Shown piece after piece: positions 57,799-64,000 of a stretch of DNA of 64,000 nt. The notes below the pieces were generated by a model. That model saw only the letters and a list, made by a program, of their open reading frames with translations, was not told the DNA's origin and made no database searches. This DNA is from Nonomuraea gerenzanensis (lineage in GTDB: Bacteria; Actinomycetota; Actinomycetes; Streptosporangiales; Streptosporangiaceae). Position 1 is the stretch's first letter, and each line of letters begins with the position of its first letter. Location of the stretch: the NCBI RefSeq assembly GCF_020215645.1, contig NZ_CP084058.1, positions 3,658,001-3,722,000 of the forward strand, in the 5' to 3' direction. A program made the translations under genes and the position numbers.

Positions 57799-58896
57799 AT
57801 GGCTATCGAGGGGCCGTTCTGGCGGGCGATCGCGGTCTTCCGGGTGGCGTCGCTGGTCTACGCCGCCGTGCTGATGGCCCAGCACCGCGGCTACGAGCAG
57901 CCGCTGCTGGGCTGGCTGGTGATCGGCGTGATGGCGGTGTGGACGGCCGTCGCCACGTTCGCCTACGCGGCCGAGGCGCTGCGCCGGTGGCCGCTGCTGA
58001 GCGTCGACCTGGGCGTGACGCTGGCGTGCCTGCTCACCACCCCGGCCGTGCAGGGCGGCCAGCAGGTGGCGATCGGCGCCATGCCCGTGCCCGCCACCTG
58101 GATCGCCGCGCCCGTGCTCGCCTGGGCCGTGCACTACGGCAGGCGCGCGGGCACGCTGGCGGCGGCCGTGGTGGCGGCCGGCGAGCTGTGGTCGCGGTCG
58201 CGGGTCGAGGAGCCGTCCGTCCTGATCAACGAGACGGTGCTGCTGCTCATGGCCGGCTGGCTGGTCGGCCACATGGTCCGGCTGGCCAAGCGGGCGGAGG
58301 AGCGCATGCAGCGGGCCGCCGAGATGGAGGCCGCGCAGCGTGAGCGGGAGCGGCTGGCCCGCGACATCCACGACTCGGTGCTGCAGGTGCTCGCCCTGGT
58401 GCAGCGGCGTGGCAGGGAGCTCGGCGGCGAGGCGGCCGAGCTGGGCCGCCTGGCGGGTGAGCAGGAGGCCGCGCTGCGCGAGCTCGTCTCGGTCGGGCCG
58501 CCGCCTCTGGGCACGACCGACCTGCGCTCCCTGCTGGCCCGCTTCGGCTCACCCTCCGTGACGGTCTCCAGCCCGGCCACGCCGCTGCTCCTGCCCGCCG
58601 AGGCCGCCGCCTGCCTGTCCGCCGCCGTCGGCGCGGCCCTGGACAACGTCCGCGCGCACTGCGGGCACGAGGCGCGCGCCTGGGTGCTGGCCGAATCGCT
58701 CGACGGCACCGTCACGGTCACGGTCAGGGACGAGGGGCCGGGCATCCCGGAGGGGCGGCTGGAGCAGGCCGCCGCCGACGGGCGCATGGGGGTGGCCAGG
58801 TCGATCCGAGGGCGGATGAGCGAGCTGGGCGGGAAGGTGTCGATCGTGAGCGTCCCCGGGCAGGGCACCGAGGTGGAGATCACCCTGCCCGCCTGA
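57799..58896 (+). CDS. MacS-like sensor histidine kinase
   Basis: 365 aa. Four to five N-terminal membrane helices (about residues 10-165), then HisKA_3 'RERERLARDIHDSVLQVLALVQRRG' (phospho-His in DIHDS) and HATPase_c ('AVGAALDNVRAHCG', 'VRDEGPGIPEG', 'MGVARSIRGRMSELGGKVSI'). This matches the MacS family, whose partner regulator is MacR. GAGAAGG before the ATG. The response regulator gene starts 32 nt after its stop. Confidence 0.92.
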   Translation: MAIEGPFWRAIAVFRVASLVYAAVLMAQHRGYEQPLLGWLVIGVMAVWTAVATFAYAAEALRRWPLLSVDLGVTLACLLTTPAVQGGQQVAIGAMPVPATWIAAPVLAWAVHYGRRAGTLAAAVVAAGELWSRSRVEEPSVLINETVLLLMAGWLVGHMVRLAKRAEERMQRAAEMEAAQRERERLARDIHDSVLQVLALVQRRGRELGGEAAELGRLAGEQEAALRELVSVGPPPLGTTDLRSLLARFGSPSVTVSSPATPLLLPAEAAACLSAAVGAALDNVRAHCGHEARAWVLAESLDGTVTVTVRDEGPGIPEGRLEQAAADGRMGVARSIRGRMSELGGKVSIVSVPGQGTEVEITLPA

Positions 58897-58916
58897 CGAA
58901 CGCCAACAGTGCCGCC

Positions 58917-58928
58917 TACAGTGGCGCC
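58917..58928 (+). promoter_or_regulatory. -10 box of a possible leaderless promoter (response regulator)
   Basis: TACAGT (58917-58922) lies 6 nt before the ATG at 58929, with no ribosome-binding site. The regulator may therefore also be transcribed apart from the kinase. Confidence 0.4.
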
Positions 58929-59570
58929 ATGGTGCGGGTCATGGTGGTGGACGACCATCCCATGTGGCGCGACGGCGTCGCCAGGGATCTGACGGAGGCC
59001 GGTTACGAGGTCGTGGCCGCCGTGGGGGAGGGCCGGCAGGCCGTCAGGGTGGCCGGCGCGGTGCTGCCCGAGGTCGTGGTGCTCGACCTGAGGCTGCCCG
59101 ACCTGTCAGGGCCCGAGGTGACGGCCCACCTGGCGCGGATGGACCCGGCGCCCAGGGTGCTGGTGCTGTCGGCGAGCGCCGAGCAGGACGACGTGCTGGA
59201 GGCGGTCAAGGCCGGCGCCTGCGGCTATCTGGTGAAATCGGCCAGCCGCGAGGAGTTCCTCGACGCCGTGCGCCGCACCGCCGACGGCGACGCCGTGTTC
59301 ACCCCGGGGCTGGCCGGGCTGGTGCTGGGGGAGTACAGGCGGCTGGCGGTGCAGCTGGAGCCCACCGAAGGGCCCCGGCTGACCGAGCGGGAGACCGAGG
59401 TGCTCAGGCTGGTGGCCAAGGGGCTGTCGTACAAGCAGATCGCCGAACGGCTCGTGCTGTCGCACCGCACCGTGCAGAACCACGTCCAGAACACCCTCGG
59501 CAAGCTGCACCTGCACAACCGGGTCGAGCTGGTGCGATATGCGATCGAGCGGGGGCTCGACGCGGACTAA
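58929..59570 (+). CDS. MacR-like LuxR-family response regulator
   Basis: 213 aa. Receiver 'MVVDDHPMWRDGVARDL', phospho-Asp in VVVLDLRLPDLSG, 'VLVLSAS' and 'YLVKSAS'. LuxR HTH 'LTERETEVLRLVAKGLSYKQIAERLVLSHRTVQNHVQNTLGKLHLHNRVELVRYAIERG'. It is paired with the upstream MacS-like kinase. Confidence 0.95.
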   Translation: MVRVMVVDDHPMWRDGVARDLTEAGYEVVAAVGEGRQAVRVAGAVLPEVVVLDLRLPDLSGPEVTAHLARMDPAPRVLVLSASAEQDDVLEAVKAGACGYLVKSASREEFLDAVRRTADGDAVFTPGLAGLVLGEYRRLAVQLEPTEGPRLTERETEVLRLVAKGLSYKQIAERLVLSHRTVQNHVQNTLGKLHLHNRVELVRYAIERGLDAD

Positions 59571-59640
59571 ACTCGGGTGGTCGCGGCGTTGGCATCTTCG
59601 ATCGCCGCGCTCATCCCCTTCTTTCCCCGGAGGTTCCACC

Positions 59641-60837
59641 ATGACGATGTCCGCCCTGGGCGAGCCGTGCGTTCTGCTCAAGCTGGGCGAGATCGTCCTC
59701 AAGGGCAAGAACCGCGAGCTGTTCGAACGCCGCCTGATCGCGAACATCCGCGACGCCCTGCAGACGGTCGGCGTCCAGGTCGACGTGCGCAAGCGGCACG
59801 GCGTGATCGCGATCTTCCTGCCCGAGGGCGCCACCGCCGAGCAGGCGGACGCCGTGGCGCAGCGCGTCGCCGACGTGCCGGGGCTGGTCTGGATCCACCG
59901 CGCCTGGCGGGTCGCCAAGGACCCTGACACCGTGCTCAAGGCCGGTCTGGAGCTGGTCGGCGAGAGCGAGGAGGCCAAGCGGGGCGCCCGCTTCGCGGTC
60001 CGCTCCCGCCGCCGCGACAAGCGCTTCCCGCTGCGCTCCAACGAGCTGGACCGGCTCGTGGGCGGCGCCATCAACGACGAGTACGGCCTGCCGGTCGACC
60101 TGAAGAACCCCGAGCTGACGGTCTTCATCGAGGTCGACAGGGACGAGGTGTTCGTCTTCACCGGCGGCATCCCCGGCCAGGGCGGCCTGCCCGTCGGCAG
60201 CAGCGGCCGGGCCCTGGTGCTCATGTCGGGCGGCATCGACTCGCCCGTGGCGGCCTACCGGATGATGCGGCGCGGCCTGCACGTCGACTTCCTGCACTTC
60301 TCCGGCATCCCGTTCACCACGTCGGAGTCGATCTACAAGGCGTACGCGCTGGTCAGGAAGCTCGACCGGTTCCAGGGCAGGTCACGCCTGTGGGTGGTGC
60401 CGTTCGGCAAGGCCCAGCAGTCGATCCGCACCTCCGGCCAGGACCGGCTGGCGGTGATCGCGCAGCGGCGGCTGATGCTCAAGACGGCCGAGGAGGTCGC
60501 CCACCGCATCCGCGCCTCCGCCCTGATCACCGGCGACGCGCTCGGGCAGGTCTCCTCGCAGACTCTGGCCAACATCACCGCCCAGGACAACGCGGTGGAG
60601 CTGCCGATTCTGCGACCGCTGGTGGGCTGGGACAAGACCGAGATCATGGCCGAGGCCCGGCGCATCGGCACGCTGGAGATCTCGGAGCTGCCCGACGAGG
60701 ACTGCTGCTCGCTGCTGGCTCCCAAGCGGGCCGAGACGCGGGCCAAGATCGAAGACCTCAAGCAGATCGAGAAGCGGCTCGACGCGGAGGAGCTGTGCGT
60801 GCAGCTCGCCGACTCGATCCAGGAGTACACCCTGTGA
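59641..60837 (+). CDS. thiI: tRNA 4-thiouridine synthetase / thiazole biosynthesis protein ThiI
   Basis: 398 aa. N-terminal ferredoxin-like/THUMP region ('LLKLGEIVLKGKNRELFERRLIANIRDAL'), then a PP-loop pyrophosphatase 'LMSGGIDSPVAAYRMMRRG' that adenylates U8 of tRNA. 'SELPDEDCCSLLAPKRAETRA' supplies the conserved Cys. No rhodanese domain is attached, so it is the short form. Start ATG 59641 with GGAGG upstream. Confidence 0.94.
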   Translation: MTMSALGEPCVLLKLGEIVLKGKNRELFERRLIANIRDALQTVGVQVDVRKRHGVIAIFLPEGATAEQADAVAQRVADVPGLVWIHRAWRVAKDPDTVLKAGLELVGESEEAKRGARFAVRSRRRDKRFPLRSNELDRLVGGAINDEYGLPVDLKNPELTVFIEVDRDEVFVFTGGIPGQGGLPVGSSGRALVLMSGGIDSPVAAYRMMRRGLHVDFLHFSGIPFTTSESIYKAYALVRKLDRFQGRSRLWVVPFGKAQQSIRTSGQDRLAVIAQRRLMLKTAEEVAHRIRASALITGDALGQVSSQTLANITAQDNAVELPILRPLVGWDKTEIMAEARRIGTLEISELPDEDCCSLLAPKRAETRAKIEDLKQIEKRLDAEELCVQLADSIQEYTL

Positions 60838-61125
60838 TCAGGCGTCGACCTTGAACGGGTCGTGCTGGGTCAGGAGCTTGTCCAGCCGGGCCTGGTCGAC
60901 GCGGTTGCTGACCTCCGAGAGCTCCTGCCGGTCCCTGACGACCTTGCACAGGGTGACCGTGGAGGTGACGACGTACAGGAGGCCGAGCCCGAGGAACGCC
61001 CTGATCCAGCCCTCGACGGGCAGGTAGACCAGGGCGATCACCACGGAGGTCAGCGAGACGGCGAACGACAGGATCGCCTGGACGTAGAACGCGGTGGTCT
61101 GCGTGGGTTGAATGGGCTTCGTCAT
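60838..61125 (-). CDS. YiaA/B two-helix domain inner membrane protein
   Basis: 95 aa. Two membrane helices ('AFYVQAILSFAVSLTSVVIALVYLPV' and 'WIRAFLGLGLLYVVTSTVTLCKVVRDRQE') form the YiaA/YiaB domain. The function is unknown. ATG at 61125; the stop codon directly abuts the convergent thiI stop. Confidence 0.88.
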   Translation of the reverse strand: MTKPIQPTQTTAFYVQAILSFAVSLTSVVIALVYLPVEGWIRAFLGLGLLYVVTSTVTLCKVVRDRQELSEVSNRVDQARLDKLLTQHDPFKVDA

Positions 61126-61235
61126 GGAGCCATGGTGCGGCCCGGACGAGGGCGGGCACATGAGGATTCGTACTCAGGTTACCCATGAGTACGACCGGCG
61201 GTCCGCTTGTGGCGGCCGGTCGCACCCCGAGCGGA

Positions 61236-62258
61236 TCAGGCCGTCGCGGCCGTCTTGCCGAGCAGCGCCGGGAAGTCGGTCATGATCTGCGCCAGCTCGC
61301 CCAGGTCGGCGTCCACCAGCGCCTGCGGCCCGTCACAGAGCGCCTGCTCGGGCTGCGGGTGCACGTCGATGATGACCCCGTCGGCGCCGACCGCGACGGC
61401 CGCGCGGGTCAGCGGCAGCACCAGGTCGCGCCGGCCGCCCGAGTGCGACGGGTCGACGATCACCGGCAGGTGCGACAGCCGCTGCGCCACCGGCACGGCC
61501 GAGACGTCCAGGGTGTTGCGGGTGGCCGTCTCGTAGGTGCGCACGCCCCGCTCGCACAGCACGATGTCGAGGTTGCCGCGCTGGGCGATGTACTCGGCCG
61601 CCATCAGCCACTCCTCGATCGTGGCCGTCATGCCGCGCTTGAGCATCACCGGCCTGCCGGCCGCACCGACCTCCTGCAGCAGCGCGAAGTTCTGCATGTT
61701 GCGGGTGCCGACCTGCAGCATGTCCGCGTACGAGGCCACCATCTGCACGTCCCGCGCGTCCACGACCTCCGTCACGATCGGCAGGCCCGTCTCCTCGCGC
61801 ACGTCGGCCAGGATGCGCAGGCCCTTCTCGCCCAGCCCCTGGAAGGCGTACGGGGACGTGCGCGGCTTGAAGGCCCCGCCGCGCAGCAGCACCGCCCCGG
61901 CCGCCTGCGCCATCCTGGCCGCCGCGAGCGTCTGCTCGGGCGTCTCCACCGCGCACGGCCCCGCGATCAGCGTCACGGTGTCGGGGCCGATCGGCACGCC
62001 GCCCACGTGCACGGTGGAACGTTCCGGATGATTCTCCCTGCTGACCAGCTTGTACGGCGTGGACACGCGCATCACGTCGCGCACCCCCGCCATGCCCCGC
62101 AGGCTCGCCGCGTCGAGCTGCGTCACGTCGCCGACCAGGCCGACGATCGTGCGCGACACCCCCTTGCTGACGAACGCCTCCACCCCGGCCGCCTCGACGA
62201 CGGACACGATCGACTCGATGTCGGCGGCGGTGGCCTCGGGCCCCATCACGATCACCAT
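61236..62258 (-). CDS. aroF: 3-deoxy-7-phosphoheptulonate (DAHP) synthase with N-terminal FL regulatory domain
   Basis: 340 aa. Condenses PEP and erythrose-4-phosphate at the entry to the shikimate pathway. The N-terminal ferredoxin-like domain (MVIVMGPEATAADIESIVS...VGDV) is the tyrosine/phenylalanine-binding regulatory part of type I-beta enzymes such as Thermotoga's. The catalytic barrel has 'LIAGPCAVETPEQ', 'GGAFKPRTSPYAFQGLG', 'QVGTRNMQNFALL', 'LKRGMTATIEEW' and 'PVIVDPSHSGGRRD' (metal Cys, His, Glu, Asp). ATG 62258 with AAGGAG 7 nt upstream. An aromatic-leader attenuator precedes it. Confidence 0.95.
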   Translation of the reverse strand: MVIVMGPEATAADIESIVSVVEAAGVEAFVSKGVSRTIVGLVGDVTQLDAASLRGMAGVRDVMRVSTPYKLVSRENHPERSTVHVGGVPIGPDTVTLIAGPCAVETPEQTLAAARMAQAAGAVLLRGGAFKPRTSPYAFQGLGEKGLRILADVREETGLPIVTEVVDARDVQMVASYADMLQVGTRNMQNFALLQEVGAAGRPVMLKRGMTATIEEWLMAAEYIAQRGNLDIVLCERGVRTYETATRNTLDVSAVPVAQRLSHLPVIVDPSHSGGRRDLVLPLTRAAVAVGADGVIIDVHPQPEQALCDGPQALVDADLGELAQIMTDFPALLGKTAATA

Positions 62259-62298
62259 CTGCTTGCTCCTTGGAAGGGAAAACTCACCGGGAAACACA

Positions 62299-62332
62299 GA
62301 AGGCCCCGGGTCCGATCGGACCCGGGGCCTTC
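62299..62332 (-). terminator. Attenuator terminator hairpin ahead of the DAHP synthase gene
   Basis: A fully symmetrical 34-nt sequence (62299-62332) with 17-nt arms. On the minus strand it follows the leader peptide stop by 13 nt and ends 40 nt before the gene. Its 5' arm can instead pair with the leader segment 62363-62382 (see finding). Confidence 0.75.
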
Positions 62333-62345
62333 GTTCGCCTGTCTG

Positions 62346-62414
62346 CTAGCGCAGCATCAGATGGCGAACGGACTCGGGTCCGCCGCCATAGGAAAACAGG
62401 AACGCTGCGTGCAT
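62346..62414 (-). CDS. Leader peptide with Phe/Tyr codons (attenuator), 22 residues
   Basis: A 22-codon ORF (minus strand, ATG at 62414, TAG at 62348-62346) encoding MHAAFLFSYGGG and then PESVRHLMLR. Codons 5, 7 and 9 are TTC, TTT and TAT (Phe, Phe, Tyr); TTT and TAT are rare in this GC-rich genome. A TAGGCT -10 box sits 8 nt upstream, so it is probably leaderless. Too short for routine gene calling. It is expected to couple ribosome stalling on Phe/Tyr-tRNA to read-through into the DAHP synthase gene. Confidence 0.75.
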   Translation of the reverse strand: MHAAFLFSYGGGPESVRHLMLR

Positions 62415-62508
62415 AGTGCGAAAGCCTACCGCACCGCACCCGCTCGCGAACCACTCATGACCCGATGGCAGGATGGCCCAAGACGCGAGACCGGTGAGGG
62501 GAGTGATC

Positions 62509-63105
62509 GTGGAGGAGTCGCGCCTGCCTCCAGGCCAGTACGTCCCGCGCGGCAGGCCCGTGATCCACTACGGCAGGGTGCCCGCGTTCAAGCCGGACAG
62601 CTGGGACTTCCGGGTGTTCGGGGCCACGGCGTCGGGCGAGGAGCACCGCTTCGACTGGGGCGAGTTCGAGCAGTTGCCACGCGCCACGCGCATCGCCGAC
62701 TTCCACTGCGTCACCAAGTTCTCCCTCATGGCCAACGAGTGGCGCGGCGTCACCCCCGCCACGATCATGGCCGCCGCCCCGCCCGACCCCGGCGTGCGCC
62801 ACGTGATGATCTGGGCCGAGTACGGCTACAGCGCCAACCTGCGGATGTCCGACTTCGCCGCGCCCGGCACGCTGTTCGCGACGGAGCTGGACGAGAAGCC
62901 GCTCAGCCCCGAGCGCGGTTTCCCGCTGCGCATCGTGGTGCCGCACCTGTACGCGTGGAAGAGCGTGAAGTGGGTGCGCGGCATCGAGTACCTCCTGGAG
63001 GACCGCAGGGGCTTCTGGGAGGAGCGCGGCTACCACAACGTCGCCGACCCGTGGCGCGAGCAGCGCTACTCCTACCAGGAAGAACCCGGAGAGGGCCCGC
63101 CCTGA
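62509..63105 (+). CDS. Sulfite oxidase-like (molybdopterin) oxidoreductase, MsrP-type
   Basis: 198 aa. 'VIHYGRVPAFKPDSWDFRVFG', then 'ATRIADFHCVTKFSLMANEWRGV' with the molybdenum-ligand Cys, and 'LRIVVPHLYAWKSVKWVRGIEYL'. This is the stand-alone SUOX fold of YedY/MsrP, related to periplasmic methionine sulfoxide reduction, here without signal peptide. GTG at 62509 has GAGGGGA 6 nt upstream; an ATG at 62473 is an alternative without a good ribosome site. Confidence 0.88.
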   Translation: MEESRLPPGQYVPRGRPVIHYGRVPAFKPDSWDFRVFGATASGEEHRFDWGEFEQLPRATRIADFHCVTKFSLMANEWRGVTPATIMAAAPPDPGVRHVMIWAEYGYSANLRMSDFAAPGTLFATELDEKPLSPERGFPLRIVVPHLYAWKSVKWVRGIEYLLEDRRGFWEERGYHNVADPWREQRYSYQEEPGEGPP

Positions 63106-63159
63106 CACAACTCCGTGTTTTCCCCCGGGCACGGTCCGTTATTGGTTACGGTTTCCAGC

Positions 63160-64000
63160 ATGCTGACCACCGTGTGCGTGGCGCTGTGCTCTCTGACCTT
63201 CCTCCTGGGCTACAGGCTCGCTCGCGCGCCGTGGCGCGGCCCGGCGGCACCGGAGGGACACAGGGCGGACGACGCCACGTACACCACGCTGCACATCGCC
63301 GCGATGGCCGCCCCCGCCCTGCGCGCGGGGCTCGATCGCGACTCCGCCCGTAAGGCCGTGCGGCACCTGCGCACCCTGCTCGGCACCTCGGCCGTCGCGA
63401 TCACCTCGACCGACGCCGCGCTGGCCTGGGACGGGCCGTGCACCGACGACGTGCTCACCTACGCCCGCGCCACGATGGCCGCCGGGCAGGCCCAGGTGTT
63501 CCCCGGGCGGCCCGGGGGGCCTGAGCTGGGGGCCGTGGCGGTGCCGCTGACGGTGGACGGCACCGTGGTGGGCGTGCTGGCGGCCTTCGAGCAGGAGGTG
63601 AGCGCCGCGCTGGTGCGTACCGTCTGCGAGGTCGGCCGCTGGGTCTCCGGCCAGCTGGAGCTGGCCGAGCTCGACGCCTCCAGGCGGCGCGCGCTGGAGG
63701 CCGAGATGCGCGCCCTGCGCGCGCAGATCTCGCCGCACTTCGTCTACAACGCGCTGACGACGATCGCCTCGTTCGTCCGCACCAACCCCAAGCGCGCCCG
63801 CGAGCTGCTGCTCGACTTCGCCGACTTCTCCCGGTACGCGCTGCGCAGGGCCCACGACTTCACCACCCTGGCCGACGAGCTGACCTGCGTGGACCGTTAC
63901 CTGCTGCTGGAGCGGGCCCGGTTCGGCGACAAGCTGCGCTTCAGCATGCAGGTGGCCCCCGAGGTGCTGCCCGTGCCGGTGCCGTTCCTGTGCCTGCAGC
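63160..64000 (+). CDS. LytS/YehU-type sensor histidine kinase, 3'-truncated by window edge
   Basis: At least 280 residues, running off the right end. N-terminal membrane segment (MLTTVCVALCSLTFLLGYRLA), then a GAF-like domain (about residues 45-165) and the His_kinase helix 'ALEAEMRALRAQISPHFVYNALTTIASFVRTNPKRA' (phospho-His in SPHFVYN), then 'VDRYLLLERARFGDKLRF' leading into the ATP domain. A LytTR-type response regulator gene probably follows outside the window. Confidence 0.9.
   Translation, partial: MLTTVCVALCSLTFLLGYRLARAPWRGPAAPEGHRADDATYTTLHIAAMAAPALRAGLDRDSARKAVRHLRTLLGTSAVAITSTDAALAWDGPCTDDVLTYARATMAAGQAQVFPGRPGGPELGAVAVPLTVDGTVVGVLAAFEQEVSAALVRTVCEVGRWVSGQLELAELDASRRRALEAEMRALRAQISPHFVYNALTTIASFVRTNPKRARELLLDFADFSRYALRRAHDFTTLADELTCVDRYLLLERARFGDKLRFSMQVAPEVLPVPVPFLCLQ

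Noticed and set aside
1..64000. A secondary-metabolite, phage-defence or mobile-element cluster
   Set aside because: No PKS/NRPS, transposase, integrase or known defence genes were found; the content is core-genome like.

Overview
The window is about 64 kb of very GC-rich DNA with tightly packed, often overlapping genes. It is a chromosomal segment of a Gram-positive actinomycete. Support for this: the actinobacterial menaquinol:cytochrome c reductase set qcrC-qcrA-qcrB with a diheme cytochrome c; a PimB-like mannosyltransferase; NlpC/P60 wall hydrolases behind a c-di-AMP riboswitch; a YiaA/B protein; an FL-domain DAHP synthase; and frequent GTG starts. Gene content and order resemble the Streptomyces core region around glkA/qcrCAB. 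A Streptosporangiales-type organism (Nonomuraea-like) is my guess from protein flavour, not a proven identification. I saw no tRNA, rRNA, IS element, CRISPR array or secondary-metabolite cluster.

Layout. 1-3.5 kb: end of the bc1 operon (qcrC partial, qcrA, qcrB) and a strong terminator. 3.7-5.8 kb: stand-alone Lrp/AsnC effector domain and a DEDDh exonuclease/GIY-YIG fusion. 5.8-10.5 kb: two receptor Ser/Thr kinases and a kinase-less membrane protein, all with related DUF3558-like outer domains. 10.6-13.3 kb: three-gene bacterial-PH-domain membrane operon. 13.4-15.4 kb: two-component system 1. 15.3-18 kb: APH-type phosphotransferase and a coiled-coil NYN RNase-like protein. 18-20.1 kb: two NlpC/P60 hydrolases, the second with a Crp-type palindrome, a c-di-AMP riboswitch and a probable CTG start. 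20.2-23.8 kb: two metalloproteases and a PimB-like glycosyltransferase. 23.7-26.8 kb: sugar ABC importer. 27-28.4 kb: aldo/keto reductase and a divergent, apparently frameshifted MerR regulator. 28.4-34.9 kb: acyl-CoA ligase, phosphoesterase, SRPBCC protein, ArsA/Get3-like ATPase, DUF5304 protein, ROK glucokinase, EEP hydrolase. 35-41.4 kb: secreted propeller-like protein, membrane protein, esterase, PlsC acyltransferase, MarR/DoxX pair, MFS remnant, MmuM, OtsB. 41.6-45.5 kb: MerR/VIT-VWA operon and Dps. 45.8-53.2 kb: PhoX-like protein, TetR/MMPL pair, MarR-GNAT fusion, lactonase-like propeller, dimethylformamidase-like lipoprotein. 53.2-55.8 kb: glpK and pfkA, divergent around a DasR-type site. 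56-59.6 kb: two MHYT sensors and two-component system 2. 59.6-64 kb: ThiI, YiaA/B protein, DAHP synthase with a Phe/Tyr attenuator, sulfite-oxidase-like protein, and a LytS-type kinase running off the end.

The genes are mostly housekeeping and envelope or sensory functions. The most striking content is regulatory: a complete ribosome-dependent attenuator ahead of the DAHP synthase; cAMP-type and c-di-AMP control in front of a wall hydrolase; an over-long-spacer MerR promoter whose regulator gene appears broken; a DasR-like operator between glycerol kinase and a phosphofructokinase carrying pyrophosphate-specificity residues; and several promoters whose -10 box lies 6-7 nt from the start codon, implying leaderless mRNAs.
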